Below are positions 28,315 to 37,500 of a DNA stretch of 64,000 bases, piece by piece. The notes under the pieces were generated by a model. It was not told the origin of the DNA and made no database searches. It saw only the letters and a list, made by a program, of their open reading frames with translations. The number at the start of each line of letters is the position of its first letter. The first letter of the stretch is position 1. This stretch comes from a bacterium MS4 (lineage in GTDB: Bacteria > Bacillota > Clostridia > Oscillospirales > Acutalibacteraceae), in the NCBI GenBank assembly GCA_000752215.1, contig CCFG01000017.1, positions 310,001 through 374,000 of the forward strand, written 5' to 3'. Both the position numbers and the translations under genes were made by a program.

Positions 28315-29574
28315 TTACGCCTTACCGCAAATTACCTTTAGTATCTGAAGCAAAACAAAACCAATATGTTCACCCGTATTAAACAGGGTGTAATTTCCAC
28401 CTGCTTTTACTAAGCCACTTTGAATGCCCATTGTTGTAATAAGCGGTGTCAGGCTTGTCGCCATTAGAAATACCAGTCCGACCATAACAATCCCTATAAT
28501 AAAAGCTCTAAACATATTACGTCTTGCAGAAATAACAGGTGCCATCATCATATAAGACAGATTGGTTAGGCCAATAAGCGGAAGCACACGATTTCCGGGA
28601 ATTAATACGGCCATTACCAAGGAAATGGGAACAAATATAAGTCCCAGAGTAATCATGTCGGGATCGCCAACCAGCAATGCAAAGTCCATGCCGATGCGGA
28701 ACTCGCGATTGGGAAAGCGGGCTGTCATAAACTCTCTTGTACCGGTAGCAATAGGAGACAGACCTTCCATCAATATCGAAATCATTCTTGGAAGAAGAAA
28801 CATAGCCGCCGCCATGGTCATCCCGACCATAAGGCATTGGTCCCACGAATACTGAGCGATTGCCGCCAGGACCGCGCCAATAATAAAACCAATCATAATA
28901 GGCTCGCCAAAAAATGAATACTTCTCTGGGATAGACTTCAAACTGAAGTTGATCTTTCTCACCCCCGGGATCTTATCTATAACCCAGTCAATTCCCTGGC
29001 CTAATGGCAAAAGAAACGGAAACGCCATTGTACAAAAAGATAGTCCTCTGTATTGCTCTCCGGAAACTTCACAAATGATATCCTGATTGTGGTCGGCAAG
29101 GATTAAGTTAATGATGGAGTAAATGACACCTATTACCACGCCAACTATCATATTCCCTGAGATAACCGTTGCCATTGTGCCGACAAACAAATAATGCCAA
29201 AAGTTCCAAATATCCACATTCAGTGTTTTAGTCAAATTCAAAAGCAGAAGAAGGACATTAGCGAAAATAACGCCTGCAAACATCATCAATACAAACTTGC
29301 CGTCGCTAAATGCCATAGCGGAGATGACGGGCACCCCTAAATCTACCGCATCCAGCTTTAGCCCCCATAATTTTTGCAGTTGTGTCACCAATGGGGTCAT
29401 AGTTGTCCCAATCAAACCCGCCGCAAGAGAAATACCTTTAAACCCAATACCTACCGTAATGCCAGCTCTGAGAGCGTCCCTTGGTTTTAAACGGAAAAAT
29501 ATTCCCATCACGAAAAGAATCAACGGCATCATAACAAATGCGCCTAAATTTACGATTTTGTTAAGTATGTCCAT
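28315..29574 (-). CDS. PTS galactitol-type IIC component
   Basis: 419 residues, polytopic. The N-terminus MDILNKIVNLGAFVMMPLIL and GITVGIGFKGISLAAGLIGT match the GatC family fold, with about 10 hydrophobic segments. It forms the membrane channel that takes up the polyol or sugar, handing it to the IIB phosphate. It lies 23 bp after the IIB gene. Substrate is not decided by homology; GatC-like permeases also carry other pentitols and sugars. Confidence 0.92.
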   Translation of the reverse strand: MDILNKIVNLGAFVMMPLILFVMGIFFRLKPRDALRAGITVGIGFKGISLAAGLIGTTMTPLVTQLQKLWGLKLDAVDLGVPVISAMAFSDGKFVLMMFAGVIFANVLLLLLNLTKTLNVDIWNFWHYLFVGTMATVISGNMIVGVVIGVIYSIINLILADHNQDIICEVSGEQYRGLSFCTMAFPFLLPLGQGIDWVIDKIPGVRKINFSLKSIPEKYSFFGEPIMIGFIIGAVLAAIAQYSWDQCLMVGMTMAAAMFLLPRMISILMEGLSPIATGTREFMTARFPNREFRIGMDFALLVGDPDMITLGLIFVPISLVMAVLIPGNRVLPLIGLTNLSYMMMAPVISARRNMFRAFIIGIVMVGLVFLMATSLTPLITTMGIQSGLVKAGGNYTLFNTGEHIGFVLLQILKVICGKA

Positions 29575-29597
29575 TCTAATTTACCCCTCCCAATTTT

Positions 29598-29903
29598 TTA
29601 TCTGATGCTCTTTAAATATGCGGCAATATCATCCAAAAGGGCTGAAGCTCCTACACCTGTAAGAAGCGGAATACCAGAACATGTTTTCGTATTGCTGGGA
29701 TTTTTTATGGAGCTTACGGAAACTGTCGCCAGAATAATCTCTGGCTTATAATTCAAAATGACCCCTGATGCCTCGGCTACACTGCACGTTCTTATCTGAG
29801 AGGTCATTCCACGTTTATCAAGACCATTTTGAAGAGTTTTCGCAACATGGGTTGAAGTCGCCAGCCCTGCACCACAAACAGCTAAAATACGATAGGCATC
29901 CAT
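29598..29903 (-). CDS. PTS galactitol-type IIB component
   Basis: 101 residues from the ATG at 29903, preceded by GAGGAG; the longer frame is unlikely. ILAVCGAGLATSTHVAKTL carries the phosphorylated Cys at residue 10 in the classic IIB P-loop. It receives phosphate from the IIA protein (33164-33640) and passes it to the sugar bound by IIC. Confidence 0.93.
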   Translation of the reverse strand: MDAYRILAVCGAGLATSTHVAKTLQNGLDKRGMTSQIRTCSVAEASGVILNYKPEIILATVSVSSIKNPSNTKTCSGIPLLTGVGASALLDDIAAYLKSIR

Positions 29904-30090
29904 AATTTTCTCCTCATACAATCATATTTACGGTTAGATTAACAAGGAACCGCATAAATCTTGCCTTTCCATAAGCCCGCGAGGGTAATAGAGGTCGTAT
30001 CGGGGAAGACAGTCTGATTTTAATAAAACGAACTGTTTTTCCGCTATACGATCTGAGGGAACCAAAACCATTTGGAATGGAATAGCATTG

Positions 30091-30732
30091 TTAAAGAGCT
30101 AAACCCTTTAATGCTCTTTCCCGTAATTCCGCTACCGCTGTCTGGGGAAGCGGGTTCATTTTGCCGGCCATCATCGTCCAATATGCCAGCTGAGCGCATT
30201 CTTCTATATATTCTGCGGCTGTAAACGCCCGGTCAAGGGTAGGGCAAGCTGAAATCAAGCCATGATTTTGCAGTGTACAGACCAAATGATCTTTTCCAAG
30301 GGCTTTTACTGCCGCTGCCGCCAGCTCTTCAGAACCGGGAAGTTCAAAGGGTGCAACCGGAACCGGTGCATATGGTGAGGACGGAGGCATCATTGCCGGA
30401 ATTTCTTTTTCCAATATAGAGAATACTGTTGCGAACATCGAATGCGTATGTACCACGCCGTTTACATGAGCACGTGCACGATAGATTGCAGTGTGCATTG
30501 GCGTCTCGGAGGATGGTTTAAGATTTCCATCCACCACTTCAGCATGAAGAGAAACTGCCGGGAGTTGTTCGGGAGTTAACGTATCATAAGGAATTCCACT
30601 TGGAGTGATGATAACCACATCCTCGCCCGGCACCCTCATGGATACGTTTCCTGCCGTACCATGAATTAAACCTCGCTGCAAGCATTTTACCGCGACCTCA
30701 AGCACTTTTCCTCTTGTCTCCTGATATTTCAT
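30091..30732 (-). CDS. Class II aldolase/adducin family (fuculose-phosphate aldolase-like)
   Basis: 213 residues, the usual AraD/FucA size. GTAGNVSMRV and ITPSGIPYD bind the phosphate, VVHTHSMFATVF and LQNHGLIS carry the Zn-ligand His residues, and a Glu lies in SSETPMHTAIYRARA. It would cleave a sugar-1-phosphate to dihydroxyacetone phosphate (or a 2-oxo acid) and an aldehyde, or epimerise ribulose phosphate. It is the first gene behind the second regulated promoter of the cluster and is 188 bp upstream of gatB. Confidence 0.92.
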   Translation of the reverse strand: MKYQETRGKVLEVAVKCLQRGLIHGTAGNVSMRVPGEDVVIITPSGIPYDTLTPEQLPAVSLHAEVVDGNLKPSSETPMHTAIYRARAHVNGVVHTHSMFATVFSILEKEIPAMMPPSSPYAPVPVAPFELPGSEELAAAAVKALGKDHLVCTLQNHGLISACPTLDRAFTAAEYIEECAQLAYWTMMAGKMNPLPQTAVAELRERALKGLAL

Positions 30733-30776
30733 CTGATTTCCTCCTTGTGATTTACAACTATTGATTGCATGATTTC

Positions 30777-30832
30777 ATTATATACAGCAATCATTTATAG
30801 TTAAAACCGATAAATTCCTTTGTGATTAGGAA
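30777..30832 (-). promoter_or_regulatory. Promoter with PRD-regulator box upstream of class II aldolase gene
   Basis: On the minus strand -35 TTTAAC (30800-30805), 17-bp spacer, -10 TATAAT (30777-30782). Seven bp upstream of the -35 lies the palindromic box AATTCCTTTGTGATTAGGAA (30813-30832), the same as that at 33734-33753. Confidence 0.75.
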
Positions 30833-30876
30833 AGATTATTTAGAGTTTTTTATGAGACACATTCTTATAAACTGCC

Positions 30877-32826
30877 TTATATTAATTCCTGCAAAAATGT
30901 AGCGAAATCCTTGCTGTCAATTAATTTTTGAACTTTTTTCTTGTTTTGAACCAAATCCACTATGATATCAAAAAAGCCATTGAGATATTTCATATCACTG
31001 CTACGTACTGCAAGCATGAAAACCAGCCGAACGTTTTGATTCCCCCATAAGACAGGCTTGTCCAGTATCGTTACCCCAATGACTGTTTTATAGGCGCATA
31101 TTTGAATCGGATGAGGCATTGCAATCATATTGGCAAATGTAGTCGGTGCCATTTTTTCTCTCTCCAATACCTTTGCTAAAAAATCATTTGCTGCATAGCC
31201 TTTTTCCACAATTTTTTCGGATAGAAATTCCAACACTTCATATTGGCTGTTAAAACTCATCCGGGGAAAAAATAAATCCTTTTCAAAATATTTCTCTATA
31301 CCATCAGGCAGTCTAAACAGCACAGAATCCCGTTTAAGTTTACTGATTGCGTTATTTATTGCCAGAATATCTGACGCTTCCAGCATGGGTGAGATACTGA
31401 TAACAGGCACTTTCGCATTTCTGAACAAACTCGTAGAAGTCGTAGTCAGCACCATAGATGGGTTTTCCTGAAACATTTTTTTGGCATTATATACCGGATA
31501 AGGTCCCATAATATGGATGCCGTTCCCGTACAAGGAATATAGTTTGGCCATGAGCAGCCGTACAATCCCAGTACTCATATTGCTACATACTGAAATGGAA
31601 AAATTACTGCTCGATTTCGTATTTTCCAGCCTTTCTATGGCTGCGCCCAAATGAGCGGCTATAAAACTAAGCTGATCTTCACTTAGCTCGACCCCAAAAA
31701 TATCGTAAAACCGATGCCAGATATAAGTAGAAAGCTCAAATATGAAAGGGTATTTGTTTTTAATGGTACCCAGGATAGGGTTGTAACTATGGGTCGCGTT
31801 TCCTTTTATCCCTATTGAGAAACGAATATGCATTGCGAGATCCATAAATAATTTTTCATCTTGCGTTAGATCTAATAAAAATTCATTCTTAATATCATTC
31901 AGTAATTCTTCAACAATAACAATATAGCAGGGCTCAATTATAGCAACTAGCTTTTCTTTTGTTAATTTATTTGCCTTAATGATACGCATGCCGGACAGAT
32001 ATATTGCAATGGCTGCACGTTCCTCAAAGCAATAAGAAGTTACGAATTTCTTTTCCATGCTGTCCGCAATTTTATTGGAGATGATGTCCGTCATTTGATT
32101 TTTCAATTTACCATAGTCCGACGGTGCATATTTTAAGATGTTCCCATTTTCCATACGCATTTTTTGAATATGTAGATAAACAGTAATTCCCATAATTTCA
32201 GTATCGGTAATCCCAATGGAATCTTCCTCTAATATTTCGTGTACACATGTTCCGATGGCTTCTATCGTTTCTCTGCTTAAAAAGCCGTATCCATCTTCCA
32301 AAACATCTCCTGATTCCCCTACATCAAGAACAATAAAATCCTGGATTAATGCTCTCCTTGTCATTTCACTGCAATTAGCAAATATGGAATTTTTATTGTG
32401 TTGTACAATGCATCCTGCTCCCTTTTGCGAACATCTGTTATTTAAACTCTTTATAACCGCTTCCAGTCTGGTTCTGCTGATAAACATCTGATCTTCCAAA
32501 TCATCAAGACTTATTGGACTGTTTGAAAATAGTATACGTAAAGCTAAATTGCGGACTCTGCCCTCCATTGTTTCATTAATATTCTCTTTGTCAAGAAGTT
32601 TCGATATTTTATTTTTATCGTTAGTCACTATTTGATATCCTTTTCCTCGCACCGAGTCGATATGGCAATTATCAAATTTTTTAAGCTCATAATTTATATC
32701 CTCTATATCATTTCTTACAGTTCTGTCAGTGATATTCAGCTTGTCTCCCAAATTGGAGCCTGTTACCCATCCCTCTTGCATCAATAAAAGTTTTAACATT
32801 TTTCTTTGTCTGTTTAATAAATTCAA
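30877..32826 (-). CDS. PRD-containing transcriptional activator with EIIB- and EIIA-like domains (MtlR/LicR type)
   Basis: 649 residues taking a TTG at 32826 as start because AGGAGGGG lies 5 nt before it; the upstream ATGs fall inside a hairpin loop. Domain order: two N-terminal winged helices (RQRKMLKLLLMQEGWVTGSN and LSDLEDQM-like region), PRD1 and PRD2 (about 190-400), a Gat/Bgl-type EIIB domain with Cys in SISVCSNMSTGIVRLL, and a C-terminal EIIA domain with His in ANMIAMPHPIQI. Phosphorylation by HPr and the PTS should tune it. It lies between the IIA gene and the aldolase gene and probably binds the repeated 20-bp box. Confidence 0.92.
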   Translation of the reverse strand: MNLLNRQRKMLKLLLMQEGWVTGSNLGDKLNITDRTVRNDIEDINYELKKFDNCHIDSVRGKGYQIVTNDKNKISKLLDKENINETMEGRVRNLALRILFSNSPISLDDLEDQMFISRTRLEAVIKSLNNRCSQKGAGCIVQHNKNSIFANCSEMTRRALIQDFIVLDVGESGDVLEDGYGFLSRETIEAIGTCVHEILEEDSIGITDTEIMGITVYLHIQKMRMENGNILKYAPSDYGKLKNQMTDIISNKIADSMEKKFVTSYCFEERAAIAIYLSGMRIIKANKLTKEKLVAIIEPCYIVIVEELLNDIKNEFLLDLTQDEKLFMDLAMHIRFSIGIKGNATHSYNPILGTIKNKYPFIFELSTYIWHRFYDIFGVELSEDQLSFIAAHLGAAIERLENTKSSSNFSISVCSNMSTGIVRLLMAKLYSLYGNGIHIMGPYPVYNAKKMFQENPSMVLTTTSTSLFRNAKVPVISISPMLEASDILAINNAISKLKRDSVLFRLPDGIEKYFEKDLFFPRMSFNSQYEVLEFLSEKIVEKGYAANDFLAKVLEREKMAPTTFANMIAMPHPIQICAYKTVIGVTILDKPVLWGNQNVRLVFMLAVRSSDMKYLNGFFDIIVDLVQNKKKVQKLIDSKDFATFLQELI

Positions 32827-32858
32827 TTTTTCCCCTCCTGTTTTACCATCAACACAAA

Positions 32859-32882
32859 AGCGCCAATTCATCAATTGGCGCT
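32859..32882 (-). terminator. Hairpin just upstream of the PRD regulator start (possible attenuator)
   Basis: AGCGCCAATT-gatg-AATTGGCGCT followed by TTTGTG on the minus strand, 33 nt before the TTG start. It is a terminator-like hairpin inside the gatA-regulator transcript. Confidence 0.6.
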
Positions 32883-33163
32883 AAAAACGACCTACTTTAA
32901 AATTACTGATAACTTAAATGTGCATTTGTGAATTTGCCGATGGAACACAGCAGTATGTTTTTGAACCCGAACAGCTAATATATTAATTTGGGATATCCGG
33001 AAAATTCGGCATATCTGTTCAACAAACTGCTGCTTTTCATTCTCACGGATGATCCGGTATTTTGAGATAACCCCTCTTTTGTCCACATGATCAGTCTATG
33101 GCTATTTTAATACATCTCTGTTTATCCTGACTGCAAGCAAAGATATATTTCAAACTCTGTTTT
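32883..33163. other. 280-bp gap between gatA and the PRD regulator gene
   Basis: A 64-codon minus-strand frame (32892-33086) exists, but it lacks a ribosome-binding site and recognisable domain. Possibly leader RNA or a decayed gene; I see nothing firm. Confidence 0.4.
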
Positions 33164-33640
33164 TTAGCCTTCTGCTGAATCATTAATAATTTTAAGGATA
33201 TCCTTCGGTGTGTCTGCTTTCCCAATTCTATCCATCAGATTTTTATTACTTGTAATAGAAATGATGTTTTGTAAAACACCAGTCTGCTTATCCGGACTCG
33301 CTAAAACAATACAAAAGATATAATTCACCCTGACCGTCTCAATTGTATTCATCATCTCATGAAATTCCACCCCGTTTTTTAGACGGACAATACAAACACA
33401 TGGTTTCTTTACATGTTCAGGATCTGTATGAGGAATTGCCACTGGAAAAGGTTCCATTTTCAATCCTGTTGGATACTCAGCCTCTCTTGCTATAAGAGCA
33501 GCTGTAAATGTTTCTTTTACATATCCCAGCTTTATAAGTTTACTCCCTATAAATTCCAGTATCTCTTTTTCTTCGTATGTCTTTTCATCCGCTATTAAAA
33601 AAATTGTCTCTTCTGCAAATAAAGATGAAATGCCCTGCAT
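33164..33640 (-). CDS. PTS IIA component (GatA/fructose type)
   Basis: 158 residues. MEPFPVAIPHTDPEHVKKP contains the phosphorylated His at residue 71, the hallmark of the fructose/mannitol/galactitol IIA domain. AAGGAG lies 9 nt before the ATG. It accepts phosphate from HPr and donates it to the IIB protein at 29598-29903. It is the first gene after the promoter at 33698-33726, separated from gatBC by the regulator and aldolase genes. Confidence 0.93.
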   Translation of the reverse strand: MQGISSLFAEETIFLIADEKTYEEKEILEFIGSKLIKLGYVKETFTAALIAREAEYPTGLKMEPFPVAIPHTDPEHVKKPCVCIVRLKNGVEFHEMMNTIETVRVNYIFCIVLASPDKQTGVLQNIISITSNKNLMDRIGKADTPKDILKIINDSAEG

Positions 33641-33697
33641 CTTTCACTTCTCCTTGTATTATACTGCTAAAATATATTTTTTATATTTTACAATTTT

Positions 33698-33753
33698 AGT
33701 ATATAAGCTAGTAAGACTTCATTCAAATCGTTTAATTCCTTTGTAATTAGGAA
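33698..33753 (-). promoter_or_regulatory. Promoter with PRD-regulator box upstream of gatA-like gene
   Basis: On the minus strand -35 TTGAAT (33721-33726), 17-bp spacer, -10 TATACT (33698-33703). The box AATTCCTTTGTAATTAGGAA lies at 33734-33753, again 7 bp upstream of the -35. One base differs from the copy at 30813-30832. Confidence 0.75.
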
Positions 33754-33834
33754 GCTTATATCAACAATTTACAGAGGTCTCTGATTGCTGGCGCACCTTC
33801 GTTTTCTGTCCGCGGCACGCTGGGGGTAAGAAAA

Positions 33835-33882
33835 AATCAAGGAACCTGTCTTTCTAATGACAGATTCCCTGATTCTTTATTT
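33835..33882. terminator. Terminator-like hairpin
   Basis: AATCAAGGAACCTGTC...GACAGATTCCCTGATT followed by CTTTATTTT, with an A-run on the other side. The neighbouring 33883-34023 shows no gene. Confidence 0.5.
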
Positions 33883-34023
33883 TCACGCCGGCCGGCGCAG
33901 GATTCATCTTTTCCAGGATGGATGTTCAAACTTCTGATAATACGGTCATTTACCCGTCCAGAATAGAATGATTTCTACTGCGTCTGAGAGAAAGCAGCAT
34001 TCCTTCGGGCGATATCACAAGTA

Positions 34024-34395
34024 TTAAAGATTAATATTGTGGCGTTTGAGCATGTCCTCAATCACATGCATATCGGAATTGGAGACTTCCTTGACAGGAT
34101 GCCTCATCCAGCGATCACAAACGCCCGCAATTTTCATAACGCCCTTAATCTGAGAAATAGCCATCGGATAAGACAGAGAGTGGTAAAGCTCGTCAAAGAA
34201 AGAAACCTTCAAAATAACCTCCACATCCTTGCGTGTGATTTCCGTTTTTTCCTCCGCCAGACCAACTACAGCTTGCTCCTATTTGGACAGCAGACTTTTT
34301 TATCGTCTGTATTTTTATTGGGCAAAGTGATTTTAAACGCATTGTCGGATACCTCAAAAATAGGCTTCATTAAAATTTTCTTTATAATAATCCAC
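34024..34395 (-). pseudogene. Two fused gene relics: AlbA_2/Schlafen-type ATP-binding regulator end and DHDPS-family end
   Basis: Reading the minus strand, IFEVSDNAFKITLPNKN (about 34300-34390) and then, in another frame, EEKTEITRKDVEVILKVS resemble the C-terminus and HTH of AlbA_2-domain ATP-binding proteins. This runs straight into YHSLSYPMAISQIKGVMKIA and KEVSNSDMHVIEDMLKRH, which look like the last helices of dihydrodipicolinate synthase-family proteins. No start site or complete domain remains. The assignment is from memory of family ends and is tentative. Confidence 0.35.
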
Positions 34396-34454
34396 CCTTA
34401 AAATCCATAAAAAACCAGATATATTAGGGTATTTATGGGATGTGTCAATTTCTA

Positions 34455-34483
34455 TTTTAATTTTTACTTAAGTTTAATATAAT
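34455..34483 (+). promoter_or_regulatory. Promoter of the YD-repeat gene
   Basis: TTTTAA (34455-34460), 17-bp spacer, TATAAT (34478-34483), 29 bp before the start codon at 34513. Confidence 0.5.
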
Positions 34484-34512
34484 TCATTTATTAAAGCGAA
34501 AGAAGGGTATAA

Positions 34513-37500
34513 ATGAAAAAATTTGCGGTAAAATTTACAGCTCTACTTTTATCAGTGCTATTAGCTACCCAAACATTATCGAGCATGGCTTATGCCGCCC
34601 AACCTTCCAAATTTGTTACGGACTCTCCATACAGCAGTTCTGCTGATGGAACGGAGCCGGACAACGTTCAGGATTCTGCTGAGCCAAAAGATTCCCAGGC
34701 CCAGATCGTAACAGAGCTTCCTGAAAAGCGGACTGAAAACACCAAAACCTTTTTGATGAGTAACGGAACGTTTATGCTGGCCGCTTATAATGAACCCATC
34801 CATTACCAAGACGGCAACAGCGTCTGGCAGGATATTGACAACACGCTTACCGTTCAGAACCCGATCGCCTCTGTGGATTCTCAGTTCCTTGAAAACAAAG
34901 CGAATAAAACAAAAATAAGATTTTCAACGAAAATGAAAGCCAAAGCCGTATCACTAAAAACCGGCAATTATACCATCAGCTGGGGGATTGACGGTGCGGA
35001 TGATGCGAATTCAAATATAATATCCGATCAGGAAAACAGTGAGAACGAATCCCATAACGACAAGTTTTTGAAGCTAAAAAAGATTAACAATGAAGTGGTC
35101 TATCGGGATGCGTTCCCAGATACCGATATCCAATATCTCATATCCTCGACTTCCGTAAAAGAGAATATTATTTTAAAATCAGCAGCTGCAAAAAGGACTT
35201 TCACTGAGACTTATCAGATCGGAAGTTTAGTCGCAAAACAAATTGACAGCAAAACCATTCAGCTTTTTGAAAGCAGTGACAGCGGTTTCAAAAACCCGGT
35301 TTATACCATTAACGCTCCGCAGATGACGGATGCGAGCGGTGCCGCAAGCGACAAGCTATCCATTACGATGCTGCAGCAGAGCAACGGTATATTGAAAATA
35401 TCTATTAATGCAGATGAAGCGTGGTTAAATAGTACTGACCGTGTGTACCCGATTACCATTGATCCACAGGTAACAACACCGAGGACTTCCGCAACAATTC
35501 GGGACACATTTATCAGTGACGGCGCAAACTATCATAATGTAGCCGGACTCAGCAACACCATGGGCACGATGTACATAGGAAAAGAAACATCAGCCTACGG
35601 TAAGTGCAGAATTTTATTGAACTTTACTTTACCTCAGCTAAACAAAGGGGATATGGTCGTAAGTGCGAAACTCAATCTGGCTCAAAGTCAGAACGGCTTA
35701 AACCCTTCCACTGGAAACATGCAGATAAACGCTTACCCTATGGGATCATCGTGGAACGAAAAAACAGTTACGTGGGATAACTCATTTACAGCGGTAAAAA
35801 ACGCTGTAAATGGTCAGATATCCGATTATTTCAATGTTTCTCAGGCGACCGCACAGACATACAACGATTGGGACATAACAAAATTGGTCAAGGGATGGTA
35901 CAGCGGTTCCGTTGCCAATAACGGCATTGTTCTGAAAGCACAGGACGAGGATGCAGCCGTAAGAAATGTTTACTATGCCTCGAATTACACCGGCCTTGAA
36001 GATGCATTTCCCGTATTGACCATCTTCTTTGTTAACAACGCCGGCTTGGAAGATTATTGGAGCTATCATTCGCAGTCTGCGGGCAGAGCGGGTACCGGTT
36101 CCGTCAATGACTACACGGGTAATTTGGTCTGGACAGTACCGGTCATGAACACTACAGGTGAACGGGCTCCCCTTTCCTTTTCCCTGATCTACAATGGATA
36201 CCAAACAGGTACTCATTATCAGGATAACCAGCGCGGATTGATTTACGGATGGGGCTGGCAAAGCAATTTGAGCCAGCGTGTCGATCCCATCACTGAAGAT
36301 TCGGGTACCAATGATATTGAGAGGGCCAAATATAGACTTTTGCTTGAAGCCGGATACAAATATGTTTATCAGGATGAAGACGGAACGGAGCATTACTTTA
36401 TTAAGGATCCGAAAAATTCTTCTAAAATTATCGATGAAGACGGCTTAGGGCTGGAAATAACCGCCGGAGGATCTACCGCCGAATATTATACGCTGAAATA
36501 TAAGGATGGATCTAAAAAAACGTTTTCCGAAAGCGGATACCTGAAAAAAATCTATGACAATGAGAATAATGCTCTGACTTTGCTCTATAGCGGCGCTGAA
36601 CTGACAGGAGTTCAGGATGGCGCGGGAAGGACAACCTCTATTTCCCTTTCTGAATACGGTTCTATGACTGAAATTATAGGCCCGGATGGAAAGAAAAGCA
36701 CTTTTGCCTATGACGGAGGCAAATTAACTTCTATTACATACCCGGATGCTAAATCAATCCATTTTACATACAACTCCAATAATCAACTGCAAAAAGCTAG
36801 CAATATCGACGGAAGTTCTGTGCAGTACGATTATTGGACCGGAGTAAGCCAAATGGTATTGAACCGTGTTCACAATGCCGCGGAATACTCCCCTGCGGGA
36901 GCAATAGGAAACAAGGTTTCCTTTACTTATAAAGATGACAACAGTACGACATTTGCTTATATAAAAGCCGGTCAATCGGAGTCATCCGCTCAAAAAGAAA
37001 CTTTCAACTTTGATGACGCCGGCCGCACCACCAGCGTGGTGAATCCGGATAACACCGCTTCAACTTACAGCTATACCGATCACGCAACCAAAGACGCTTC
37101 TGCAAACAAAATGACCTCTCAGGCATCCACAAGTGCTCCGGTCACCAATTTGCTTACCGACCATAATGCGGAATCGAACATTGGAGTCTGGACAGGTTCT
37201 AACTGGTCCTCTCCCGGCGGAACTTTCAGTATAGACGGTACGACTGCCTACCTTGGTACAAAATCACTGAAAATCGTACAGAACCAAACCAGCCCCGGAC
37301 GGAGCGGTGCAGTTCAAAAGCTAAACAATCTGACTCCGGGAACAGTTTACACCTTATCTGCTTATGTCAAAACAGAGCGTGTCTTTGATGGCCGCGGCGC
37401 TAATCTTTATGTATCCTTCTTCAATGGCAGCACCGGCTTGGGAACGGTGGAAAGCAAGGGTTTGTTTGTAAACAACGACTGGCAGCGGCTTTCTACGACC

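Noticed and set aside
32892-33086. 64-codon minus-strand ORF between gatA and the PRD regulator
   Set aside because: No RBS and no recognisable domain; described as gap content instead.
34455-34475. AgrA-like box ACTTAAG before the RHS gene
   Set aside because: Only one copy and no second repeat at 21 bp, so it falls short of a LytTR site.
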